From Rhodanobacteraceae bacterium (lineage in GTDB: Bacteria > Pseudomonadota > Gammaproteobacteria > Xanthomonadales > Ahniellaceae), in assembly GCA_016708465.1 (NCBI GenBank), contig JADJFT010000005.1, positions 1 to 64,000 on the forward strand: DNA of 64,000 bases, written 5' to 3'. Shown here in pieces: positions 50,321 to 58,302 of this stretch. Numbering within the stretch: position 1 is the first letter of the stretch; the number at the start of each line of letters is the position of its first letter. Made by a program: the position numbers and the translations under genes. The notes under the pieces are model-generated. The model had not been told where the DNA came from and made no database searches. It worked only from the letters and a program-made list of their open reading frames with translations.

Positions 50321-51007
50321 ATGAGTGGGCAACAATGGTTCTACGCCGACGCCAGTCGGCAGCAACAAGGGCCCGTGGACAGCGCTGCGCTGGCGCAACT
50401 CTGGCGCGATGGCCGCGTCGATGCAGCCACCCTGCTGTGGCGTGAAGCGCAGGCGGGGTGGCAGCCGCTGGGCGGATTCGGCGCCGACTTCCCGTGGTTG
50501 TCCGAGGTGCACAGCGCGCCCATTCCACCACCCTTGCCAAGCCATTCGCCGGGAATTCCCACGCCGCCGGCGCGCAGCGGTATGAGGATGGGCGCCGGTT
50601 GCGCCATCGCGGTGGTGGCAGCGTTCGTTGGCGTGATGGTGATCGGCATCCTCGCCGCAATTGCTCTTCCCGCTTACCAGGACTACACCAAGCGAGCACT
50701 GGTGATGCAGCAAATCGTTTCGGCTGCACCGATCAAGGCAAGGATCAGCGAAGCGTTTGCGCGGGATGGCGAATGTCCCGCCGACCTCGCGCTCGAATCA
50801 ACCGATGTTCCGGCGGGCTTCAGTGAGGTCTGGACCGGCCGTTTCGAAGACGGTACCTGTGGTGCGCAGTTCACCTTCGATGAGGTTGCGCGCTTGCCAG
50901 GCGTCAAAGACAAGAAGTTGTGGTTCTGGCTCGACGAGACCGGACACCAGTGGAAGTGTTCGTCCGATCTCGACAATCGGATGCTGCCAGCGAACTGTCG
51001 TGGCTGA
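50321..51007 (+). CDS. GYF-domain / type IV pilin-like hybrid protein
   Basis: ATG 50321 gives a 228-residue protein in two parts. Residues 1-60 are a GYF_2-type domain (QQWFYADASRQQQGPVDSAA, LWRDGRVDAATLLWREAQAG WQPL region). A Pro-rich linker follows. Next is a hydrophobic helix and a pilin-like segment (VVAAFVGVMVIGILAAIALP then AYQDYTKRALV), resembling the N-terminal helix of type IV pilins but internal and without a processing site at the start. The C-terminal pilin-like head contains two Cys pairs (DGECPADLAL, GTCGAQFTFDE, WKCSSDLDN, PANCRG). The GYF part should be cytoplasmic, the head periplasmic. It starts 20 bases after uvrD. Confidence 0.75.
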   Translation: MSGQQWFYADASRQQQGPVDSAALAQLWRDGRVDAATLLWREAQAGWQPLGGFGADFPWLSEVHSAPIPPPLPSHSPGIPTPPARSGMRMGAGCAIAVVAAFVGVMVIGILAAIALPAYQDYTKRALVMQQIVSAAPIKARISEAFARDGECPADLALESTDVPAGFSEVWTGRFEDGTCGAQFTFDEVARLPGVKDKKLWFWLDETGHQWKCSSDLDNRMLPANCRG

Positions 51008-51016
51008 CTCATCAAA

Positions 51017-51044
51017 GACGAGGGCCGCATCGGCGGCCCTCGTC
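51017..51044. terminator. Strong hairpin between convergent genes
   Basis: GACGAGGGCCGC (51017-51028) pairs perfectly with GCGGCCCTCGTC (51033-51044) around a 4-nt loop. It stands between the GYF-pilin gene and the convergent kinase gene. No U-tract follows, so it may act as a bidirectional, Rho-assisted or RNA-stabilising hairpin. Confidence 0.55.
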
Positions 51045-51069
51045 GGTCATCGTGGTGATGGCGCTGGAC

Positions 51070-53091
51070 TCAGCCGTTGCTGCCCTTCGGGCGGAACGCG
51101 TTGAGTGCGCCGAGATAGCGACTGAGGCGTTCCTCGATCGCTTCGCGGGCTTTTTCTGGGGCGCTGATGTTGGTGAAATCAACCTTCTGAGTGACCCCCG
51201 AACCGATCTGTTGGCCTTCGAACACATCCCAGGTTTTGATCGTCAGGTTCGCCGAATACAGGGTGTCTGACTGACCGTAAAAGGTGATCGGTGTCGAGCC
51301 CAGCGGTTGTGCGCGAATCACCGTCACAGCACGCACGTTGTTGGCGCGTGCGAGTGCTGCGAATAGGCGCGGCATATCCGGTGCGCCGGCATTGATCATT
51401 GCGGCAATCCCTGGCGTCGATTCTTCATCGGCAAGCAGGAATCCCGACGATTCCAGCGCTTCCTCAATGACGCTTTCCGCCGCCTGGGCGATGGCCGGAT
51501 CACCGACGCTGATGACCATCACTCGCGGTGGGCCGGTCGGACGGCGCGGACGTTCTGGCGGCGGCGGCAAATTACGCGCAACCGCCGGACGGTCCGTCGC
51601 CACGTTGTCGCTACGGAATGCGGACGGGCCAGTGCCGGCGACGGCTGCCGTGCTCACAGGTTGCGTCGCGCGGTCCGTCTCGACGTCTTTGCGGCGTTGC
51701 GCCATCTCGTCAAGTACCGCCAAGCCGGGTGCTTGCTCTGCAGTGCTGTCGTCGCCGCTGTCGTCGCCGCCCGCAGAGGCAAGACCAGTCTGCGTCGGCA
51801 ATACGTCGTCGTCGCCACCGTCGATGGGATCGACATTGGTCGGATCGACTACTGGCGTCGTTGCTCCGATCGGTGCCGAGAGCGCAACTGGCGCTTCGGC
51901 CGGTGTTTCGTCGGCGACAATGACGTTCGCCGAAGTGCCGAACAGCGCGCCAATCCGATCCTTGAACGCATAACCGGTGGCGCCGAGCGCGCCCAGCGTC
52001 AGCACCGCTGCGATCGGCCAAATCACGTTGGCGCCACTCGAGCGCTTCTGTTTGCTATCCATCACCGACTGCCGCACAGGCGGCGCCGGTTGCTGTGCCT
52101 GTACTTGCGGGTTGGTCAACGGCGTCGGTGCCGCCGCATGCACCTGCGGCGGCGCCTTCAGCGCCGCTTCGCGTTGCGTCGCTGCGGCAATTGCCTCGGC
52201 CGGCGTGGCCATGCCGATCACCGTCGCCGCGGCGAGCGGCAACTTCGCTTGTACCGAGATCGGACCACCCGCCATCACCGCCGGATGCTTCTGCAGGTCG
52301 GCGACCAGTTCATGACAACTGGCGTAGCGATCGGCTGGATCCTTGGCGACCATCTTGGTCAGGATGCGCGCCAGTTCCGGATCGACGTCGCTGTTCAACT
52401 GACGCACGTCCGGCACTTCCGCCTTGACGACTTCGAGCAGCAGGCCGAGCGGCGATTCGTCAGTGAACGGCATGCGGCCGGTCAGCATCTCGAACATCAC
52501 GATACCGAGCGAGAACACGTCTGATCGCAGGTCGACCGGTTTGCCGAGGCAAACTTCTGGCGACAGGTAGCCTGGGGTGCCGACGAACTCTCCGGTGCCG
52601 GTCAATTTCTTCGAGAAATCATGCTGGGCGAGTGCGATGCCGAAGTCAGCGATCTTCATCATGCCGCGCGTCGTCAGCATCAGGTTGGCCGGCTTGATGT
52701 CGCGATGCACGACACCCTTGTCATGCGCGATCGACAAGCCGAGCGCGGTCTGGTGGACGACCTTGGCCGCTTGGCCCGGTTTCATCTTGCCTTCGCGCTT
52801 CAGATATGAGGACAGCGACTCGCCTTCGACGAACTCCATCGCGAAGAACGGCTGGCCATCTTCCTCGCCGATGAAATAAATCTGGATGATGTGGGCATCG
52901 TTGAGTTGCGCCATCGAACGCGCTTCGCGCAGGAAGCGCTCCTTCACCGACTCGTCATGCGACAGCGACTCCGACAACGTCTTGATGGCGACGTAGCGGT
53001 TCAGTGCCGGCTCGAAGCCCTTGTATACGACACCCATGCCGCCACGACCGAGCTCGCAGACGACATCGTAATGACCAACCTTGCTTCTCAT
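51070..53091 (-). CDS. Membrane-anchored Ser/Thr protein kinase
   Basis: 673 residues. The N-terminal Hanks-type kinase domain is complete: Gly loop LGRGGMGVVYKG, Lys in YVAIKTL, VVHRDIKPANLML (catalytic loop), IADFGIAL (DFG) and GTPGYLSPEV. After a Pro/Ala-rich cytoplasmic linker a single membrane helix (VIWPIAAVLTLGALGATGYA) leads to a periplasmic part. This has an acidic low-complexity stretch and then a folded domain (RVMVISVGDPAIAQAAESVI, FAALARANNVRAVTVIRAQP, LTIKTWDVFEGQQIG). There are no PASTA repeats, so any sensing would be by this distinct domain. No cognate phosphatase is adjacent. Confidence 0.9.
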   Translation of the reverse strand: MRSKVGHYDVVCELGRGGMGVVYKGFEPALNRYVAIKTLSESLSHDESVKERFLREARSMAQLNDAHIIQIYFIGEEDGQPFFAMEFVEGESLSSYLKREGKMKPGQAAKVVHQTALGLSIAHDKGVVHRDIKPANLMLTTRGMMKIADFGIALAQHDFSKKLTGTGEFVGTPGYLSPEVCLGKPVDLRSDVFSLGIVMFEMLTGRMPFTDESPLGLLLEVVKAEVPDVRQLNSDVDPELARILTKMVAKDPADRYASCHELVADLQKHPAVMAGGPISVQAKLPLAAATVIGMATPAEAIAAATQREAALKAPPQVHAAAPTPLTNPQVQAQQPAPPVRQSVMDSKQKRSSGANVIWPIAAVLTLGALGATGYAFKDRIGALFGTSANVIVADETPAEAPVALSAPIGATTPVVDPTNVDPIDGGDDDVLPTQTGLASAGGDDSGDDSTAEQAPGLAVLDEMAQRRKDVETDRATQPVSTAAVAGTGPSAFRSDNVATDRPAVARNLPPPPERPRRPTGPPRVMVISVGDPAIAQAAESVIEEALESSGFLLADEESTPGIAAMINAGAPDMPRLFAALARANNVRAVTVIRAQPLGSTPITFYGQSDTLYSANLTIKTWDVFEGQQIGSGVTQKVDFTNISAPEKAREAIEERLSRYLGALNAFRPKGSNG

Positions 53092-53280
53092 CGCTCATCT
53101 CCCCAGTGGGTCGTTCGGGAAAACGCGCTATCGCGGCGTTTCCTGTCACCAAACGTGACTTGAGAATAACACTGCATTCTGAACGGCCGCCGAGTCGCGC
53201 GACAGCCGCGAACGATGCCGATAGGCGGTCGGAATCCCGGTGTTGGCGGATAGACTCGCCGCTGCGACGGAGGATGCACG

Positions 53281-54357
53281 ATGAAACGACGCCAACTGAT
53301 CACCGCCGGCAGCGCGGCGGCGCTCGCCGCTTGCGCGCCCAAGCCACAAGGTGCCACGAGCAACGGCCGGCAGCGCTTCCAGTGGAAAATGGTGACCTCG
53401 TGGCCACCGAACTTTCCGGGGCTGGGGACCGGCGTCGTGCGGCTGGCGGATATGCTCGACAAGGCTAGCGGTGGCCGCCTGGCCGTAAAGATCTACGCCG
53501 GTAACGAATTGGTTCCGCCGTTCGAGGTGTTCGATGCGGTTTCTCGTGGCACCGCTGAGATGGGGCACAGCGGCGCCTATTACTGGAAGGGGAAATCGGA
53601 GGCCGCACCGTTTTTTTGCGCCGTGCCATTCGGTTTGAACGCGCAAGAAATGAATGGTTGGCTGTATCACGGCGGTGGCCTGGAACTTTGGCGCGAGCTG
53701 TATGCGAAGTTTGATCTGGTGCCGTTTCCGTGTGGCAACACCGGCGTACAGATGGCCGGCTGGTTCAATCGCGAGATCACCTCGGTCGACGACCTGAAGG
53801 GACTGAAGATGCGTATCCCGGGTTTGGGCGGCGAGGTGATGGCGCGCCTCGGCGTGGTGCCAGTCAACATTCCCGGCGGCGAGATCTTCACCTCATTGCA
53901 GCAGGGTGCGATCGATGCCGCCGAATGGGTCGGTCCCTACAATGACCTCGCGTTCGGTCTGTATCGCGCTGCCAAGTATTGCTACTACCCGGGCTGGCAG
54001 GAGCCGGGGCCGACACTGGAATGCATGGTCAACAAGTCGGCGTATGAATCGCTGCCAGATGACCTGAAGGCAATTCTCGATGCCTGCTGCCGTGCGATCA
54101 ACGACGACATGTTGGCCGAATACACGGCACGCAATCAGGATGCGTTCAAGCAACTCGTCGAGACCCACAAGGTTGAATTCCGACGCCTGCCCGACACCGT
54201 GCTGGCCGCGTTGCGCGAACAAGCCGAAATCGTCCTCATTGAGTTGGCGGCGAAGGATGCATTCGCGAAGCGCGTTTACGACAGCTTCGTTGCCTTCCGC
54301 GAGCAGGTGCGAGCCTGGTCGGCGGTGTCAGAAGTGCCAAATTTCCAGTCACGGTGA
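53281..54357 (+). CDS. dctP: TRAP transporter substrate-binding protein (DctP family)
   Basis: 358 residues. The leader MKRRQLITAGSAAALAACAP has both a twin-Arg motif and a lipobox-like LAAC, so the product may be a Tat-exported lipoprotein. The mature protein has the DctP fold: WKMVTSWPPNFPGLGTGVVR, LVPPFEVFDAVSRGTAEMGH, MRIPGLGGEVMARLGVVPVN and the closing substrate-site segment GAIDAAEWVGPYNDLAFGLY. The extra aromatic and 'SAAYYWKGK'-like features (HSGAYYWKGKSEA) resemble the monocarboxylate/alpha-keto-acid class. The two membrane subunits are encoded 4 kb away on the other strand (58303-60221). Confidence 0.88.
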   Translation: MKRRQLITAGSAAALAACAPKPQGATSNGRQRFQWKMVTSWPPNFPGLGTGVVRLADMLDKASGGRLAVKIYAGNELVPPFEVFDAVSRGTAEMGHSGAYYWKGKSEAAPFFCAVPFGLNAQEMNGWLYHGGGLELWRELYAKFDLVPFPCGNTGVQMAGWFNREITSVDDLKGLKMRIPGLGGEVMARLGVVPVNIPGGEIFTSLQQGAIDAAEWVGPYNDLAFGLYRAAKYCYYPGWQEPGPTLECMVNKSAYESLPDDLKAILDACCRAINDDMLAEYTARNQDAFKQLVETHKVEFRRLPDTVLAALREQAEIVLIELAAKDAFAKRVYDSFVAFREQVRAWSAVSEVPNFQSR

Positions 54358-54378
54358 TGAATACGGCAATTTTGTCAA

Positions 54379-54394
54379 TGTGAACTAGTTCACA
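54379..54394. promoter_or_regulatory. CRP/Clp-type binding site
   Basis: TGTGAACTAGTTCACA is a perfect 16-bp palindrome and matches TGTGA-N6-TCACA at every defined position. It lies about 250 bases upstream of the M4 metalloprotease gene and just after the dctP stop. In Xanthomonadales the CRP homologue Clp activates extracellular enzyme genes through such sites, so control of the protease is plausible. Confidence 0.65.
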
Positions 54395-54647
54395 AAATCA
54401 GGGTATTACGCGATTTGTTGCAAAGCAGCGTGACCTTGAATTCAGGCTGCGTATAGTCGCCCGGCCTTCCCGGCTTCGGGACAGGCGGGGCGATGGGTCA
54501 GGGGGTTTTCCATCGCGCGCACTCTGCAGGTTCCTGCCGCCGGCGCAGCGCCGGTACAGCGAAGTGCGGTCTGCGTCGCGGCGAATCTCTTGAAGACATC
54601 GGGGGACACTTCCAAATAACTCATTCCTTATGAAGGGGATTCGTACA

Positions 54648-56903
54648 GTGGGCAATTTCACGCATAAGCCTGTAGTTCGTGGTTTCACCTCTTTCTCGGC
54701 GCTTGCGCTGGCCATTGCGGCCGGTGCAGCGATGTCCGCCGAGCGCCCTGACCTGAACCAGCAAGACGTTCAGGCGATCAACCAGCAGTACGCGAAAGTC
54801 ATCGCGGAAATTGGTGTCAATGCCGACGCGCCGTCTCGTCATGCCGAAATGCTGGGCCTGGATGCATCGTCGACACTCAGGGTTCTCGAGAAGTCCGTCG
54901 ATGCCGACGGCACCACGCACTACCGCTATCAGCAGCTTTATCGTGGAATCCCGGTGTTTGGCGAACATGTCGTCATCAGCGAAGGCAAGTCCGGTATCAA
55001 GAACCTGTTTGGCCGCATGGTGTCGGGTTTGGATCAGGAACTCGCCGCCGGTGCGAAGTCGCGCTTCGACGACGCCAGCGCCCTTGAGCTGGGCAAGCGT
55101 GCAGCACTGGGCAAGCGCCTCGCTGGCGCGATCATTGAACGCCAGAATGCACAGAAAGTCGTATTCATCGACGACGGCGGCAAGGCTTCGATCGCCTTCC
55201 TGACTGAAATCCTCGCGGACAAGGCAGGCGGCGGCGCACCCACGCGCATGTTCACGATTCTCGATGCCAACAGCGGCAAGGTGCTGAAGCAGTGGGACGG
55301 CCTTGCGCACGCACTGGTCGGTACCGGCCCTGGCGGCAATGCGAAGACCGGCCAGTACGAATACGGCACCACCTACGGCTACAACGATGTGACCCAGAGC
55401 GGCACGTCGTGCACGATGAACAACAGCAACGTCAAGACGATCAATCTGAATGGCGGCACGACCGGCACCACGGCGTTCGCCTATACCTGCCCGCGCAACA
55501 CCGTGAAGACCATCAATGGCGCCTACTCGCCGTTGAACGACGCACACTATTTCGGCGGCGTCATCTACAGCATGTACCAGTCCTATTTGGGCCGCGCACC
55601 GCTGACCTTCCAGTTGCAGATGAAAGTGCACTACAGCAGCAACTACGAGAACGCGTTCTGGAACGGCACGGCGATGACCTTCGGCGATGGTGCCAGCACC
55701 TTCTATCCGCTGGTTTCGCTCGATGTCTCCTCGCATGAGGTCTCGCACGGTTTCACCGAACAGAACTCGAACCTGACCTATTCAGGTCAATCGGGTGGCA
55801 TGAACGAAGCCTATTCGGACATGGCCGGCGAAGCTGCCGAGTTCTACATGAAGGGCTCGAACGATTGGCAGGTCGGCAAGGACATCTTCAAGGGCAGCGG
55901 CGCCCTGCGTTACATGAATAACCCGCCACAGGATGGTGGTTCGATTGACAATGCCGCGAATTTCACCAGTTCGATGGACGTGCATTACTCGTCCGGCGTC
56001 TATAACAAGGCGTTCTACTTGCTCGCCACCAAGACCGGTTGGACCACGAAGAAGGCCTTCCAGGTCTTCGCCCGTGCCAACGATTTGTACTGGACGGCCA
56101 GCAGCACATTCAACCAAGGTGCGTGCGGCACGGAAACGGCGGCAACCGACCTCGGCTTCACCAAGGCGGATGTGACCGCGGCATTCACTTCGGTGGGTGT
56201 GTCTTGCGCCACGACGCCGCCGCCGTCCGGTGGTGGTGCACTGACCAATGGCGTGGCCAAGACTGGCCAGTCCGGTGCAGCGGGTGCCTCATTGAACTAC
56301 ACCTTGGTCGTTCCGGCCGGCGCCACGGGTCTGAAGTTCGTGACCTCAGGCGGCACCGGTGATGCCGACCTCTATGTCAAGTTCGGTAGCGCACCGACAA
56401 CGACGTCCTATACCTGCAAGTCGGAAGGCGGTACCAATGCCGAGACCTGCAGCATCGCGACGGCTCAGGCGGGTACCTACTACGTGCTGGTCAAGGGTTA
56501 CACCGCGTTCTCGGGCCTGTCGATCACTGGCAGCTACACCGCCGGCGGTGGGGGTGGCTCATCGCAGACCTACAGCAATACCGGCGACTACACGATCAGC
56601 GACAACAAGACCGTGGATTCACCGATCACGGTCAGCGGTCGCAGCGGCAACGCACCGACCAATGCATCGGTCACGGTCGCGATTGTCCATACCTATCAGG
56701 GTGACCTGAAGGTTGACCTCGTCGCACCGGATGGCTCGCTGTACAACATCCACAACCGCACAGGGTCAGGCACCGACAACATCAACAAGACGGTGACCTT
56801 CAACCTGTCGTCGGAAACCCTCAACGGCACCTGGAAGTTGCGGGTGAAAGATAGTGGTGCGGGTGATACCGGCTACATCAACAGCTGGTCGATCACGATG
56901 TAA
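54648..56903 (+). CDS. Secreted M4 (thermolysin/vibriolysin-type) metalloprotease with PPC and P domains
   Basis: GTG 54648 is preferred: AAGGGG lies nine bases upstream, while the in-frame ATG at 54630 has no ribosome-binding site. A signal peptide (VRGFTSFSALALAIAAGAAM) precedes an FTP/PepSY propeptide (YRYQQLYRGIPVFGEHVVIS). The catalytic domain has HEVSH in SLDVSSHEVSHGFTEQ (zinc), GGMNEAYSDMAGE (third ligand Glu) and DVHYSSGVYNKAF (His). The C-terminus has a pre-peptidase C-terminal domain (TSGGTGDADLYVKFGSAPTT) and a proprotein-convertase P domain (IVHTYQGDLKVDLVAPDGSL). Exported by type II secretion is usual for this class. A CRP/Clp-like site lies upstream. Confidence 0.92.
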   Translation: MGNFTHKPVVRGFTSFSALALAIAAGAAMSAERPDLNQQDVQAINQQYAKVIAEIGVNADAPSRHAEMLGLDASSTLRVLEKSVDADGTTHYRYQQLYRGIPVFGEHVVISEGKSGIKNLFGRMVSGLDQELAAGAKSRFDDASALELGKRAALGKRLAGAIIERQNAQKVVFIDDGGKASIAFLTEILADKAGGGAPTRMFTILDANSGKVLKQWDGLAHALVGTGPGGNAKTGQYEYGTTYGYNDVTQSGTSCTMNNSNVKTINLNGGTTGTTAFAYTCPRNTVKTINGAYSPLNDAHYFGGVIYSMYQSYLGRAPLTFQLQMKVHYSSNYENAFWNGTAMTFGDGASTFYPLVSLDVSSHEVSHGFTEQNSNLTYSGQSGGMNEAYSDMAGEAAEFYMKGSNDWQVGKDIFKGSGALRYMNNPPQDGGSIDNAANFTSSMDVHYSSGVYNKAFYLLATKTGWTTKKAFQVFARANDLYWTASSTFNQGACGTETAATDLGFTKADVTAAFTSVGVSCATTPPPSGGGALTNGVAKTGQSGAAGASLNYTLVVPAGATGLKFVTSGGTGDADLYVKFGSAPTTTSYTCKSEGGTNAETCSIATAQAGTYYVLVKGYTAFSGLSITGSYTAGGGGGSSQTYSNTGDYTISDNKTVDSPITVSGRSGNAPTNASVTVAIVHTYQGDLKVDLVAPDGSLYNIHNRTGSGTDNINKTVTFNLSSETLNGTWKLRVKDSGAGDTGYINSWSITM

Positions 56904-56926
56904 ACCTGCGTTGCAGGTGATTCAAG

Positions 56927-56957
56927 CGAAGCCCCGGGAAACCGGGGCTTCGTCGTT
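56927..56957. terminator. Terminator hairpin between convergent genes
   Basis: CGAAGCCCCGG (56927-56937) pairs perfectly with CCGGGGCTTCG (56942-56952) around a GAAA tetraloop, 24 bases after the protease stop. The following TCGTTCT is a poor U-tract. It probably serves both the protease gene and the convergent sulfotransferase gene that ends at 56958. Confidence 0.65.
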
Positions 56958-58295
56958 CTAGGGGTTGTCGCGACGCGATGGCCAGCGCACGAGTTCATCG
57001 CGCAAAGGATCGAGCAGGTCGCCGTAGCGTGCTGCGCGCGCGGTGTCGGCACGCAAAGGTTCGCGCACCTGCGCCGCGCTCGCCGTGCGCACGCTGCGTG
57101 CGGACTGCGCGTAGTCGAGGCAGGTCGGCGCGAATTCGATGTTGCAGGCCACGAACAGGCGCCGCAGCTCGGGTTCGGGTTCCGCGACCAGTGCCTCGTA
57201 GCGCTGCAGGTGAATATGCTGCGTGTCGGCGTGTCGCCACACGTCCAGTGCGCGCTCGCAATGGTGCAGGTAGGCGGCAATGTCGGCGAAGTCGCAGGCG
57301 AAATGCGGCAACTGGTAGAACTGCTGCTTGTAGCAGGACCACGCGGTTTCAAGCGGGTCGCGGCGCATGTCGATGATGTGCGCGCCAGGCAGCATCGCGC
57401 GCAGAACGCCGATTGGCGGCTTCGGCAACTGCCGGGTAGCGGCCAATACTTGATCGACATAGCCACGCAGCGCCTGCTCGTTCCACGGAGAACGGCGGCG
57501 CTGCAATTCATTCGCAACCTGCAGTGCGTCCAGTGCGGCGCGGTACTCGCCGGCATCTTCGTCGGCCTTGCCGAGCGCGAATCCGATCGCGATGCGGTCG
57601 TTGTCAGCGGTCTCGGGCAACTGCAGCAGCGCACGCATGCGCGTGCGATCGGCGTCATCGAGCGAGCGGGTCTTGATATTGGCGAGGCCACGCCAGGCAT
57701 CGCCGCAGGCCGGATGCTGGGCGAGTGCTGCGCGGTAATGGCGGACCGCTTCGTCGAAGTGACCGAGATGCACCAGTGCGTCGCCGCGCAGGATTTGTGC
57801 TGGCACCAAGTCAGGCGCGACATCAAGCGCGCGACCGAGCGATGCCGCTGCCGTCCCGCTGTCGCCGCGCAATTGCTGTTGGCGACCAAGGTTGAACCAA
57901 GGCATGGCGTGATCGGGTGCGAGTTCGGTCGCACGCTGCCAGCTTGCCGTCGCAGCGTCGATGTCGCCAGTGGCGGCCTGCGCGTTGCCGAGATCGCTGC
58001 GCAGCAGGCCATCGTTGGGCCACGCCGAGAGCGCCCGACGCAGGCTTGAGATGGCGTCGGCGGGGCGTTGTTGGCGCAGTTGCACCAGCGCCAGCAGGCG
58101 CAGCGCTTCCGGATGGGCGGGCGCTTCGGCGAACACGCCATCGAGGGCATGACGCGCCGCATCGATCGTATCCGTGCGGACGGCGTCAGCGGCCAACCGC
58201 AGTTGATCGACCGCGTTTGCGGAGAGTCCGTGTGTGCGCGGGTCGCGTCCTTCCGGCGATGTGACGGCACCCGGCATGGGATAGGTCGGAGTCAT
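56958..58295 (-). CDS. TPR / sulfotransferase-family protein lacking the 5'-PSB loop
   Basis: 445 residues. The N-terminal half is a run of TPR units (LRLLALVQLRQQRPADAISS, AMPWFNLGRQQQLRGDSGTA, HLGHFDEAVRHYRAALAQHP). The C-terminal part is the second half of a TPR-linked sulfotransferase: IGVLRAMLPGAHIIDMRRDP, LETAWSCYKQQFYQLPHFAC, HLQRYEALVAEPEPELRRLF and ARSVRTASAAQVREPL. What is missing is the segment normally before it, with the PRSGTT 5'-phosphosulfate-binding loop and the DKMP/N motif. The TPRs run straight through VDQVLAATRQLPKPPIGVLR, as if about 100 or more residues were deleted in frame. As it stands it should not bind PAPS normally. It starts 8 bases after the dctM stop. Confidence 0.75.
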   Translation of the reverse strand: MTPTYPMPGAVTSPEGRDPRTHGLSANAVDQLRLAADAVRTDTIDAARHALDGVFAEAPAHPEALRLLALVQLRQQRPADAISSLRRALSAWPNDGLLRSDLGNAQAATGDIDAATASWQRATELAPDHAMPWFNLGRQQQLRGDSGTAAASLGRALDVAPDLVPAQILRGDALVHLGHFDEAVRHYRAALAQHPACGDAWRGLANIKTRSLDDADRTRMRALLQLPETADNDRIAIGFALGKADEDAGEYRAALDALQVANELQRRRSPWNEQALRGYVDQVLAATRQLPKPPIGVLRAMLPGAHIIDMRRDPLETAWSCYKQQFYQLPHFACDFADIAAYLHHCERALDVWRHADTQHIHLQRYEALVAEPEPELRRLFVACNIEFAPTCLDYAQSARSVRTASAAQVREPLRADTARAARYGDLLDPLRDELVRWPSRRDNP

Positions 58296-58302
58296 TGTCG
58301 GA

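Noticed and set aside
56873..58270. 465-codon frame overlapping the sulfotransferase gene
   Set aside because: Arg/Cys/Ser-rich shadow in another frame; the TPR and sulfotransferase sequence is in the frame 56958-58295.
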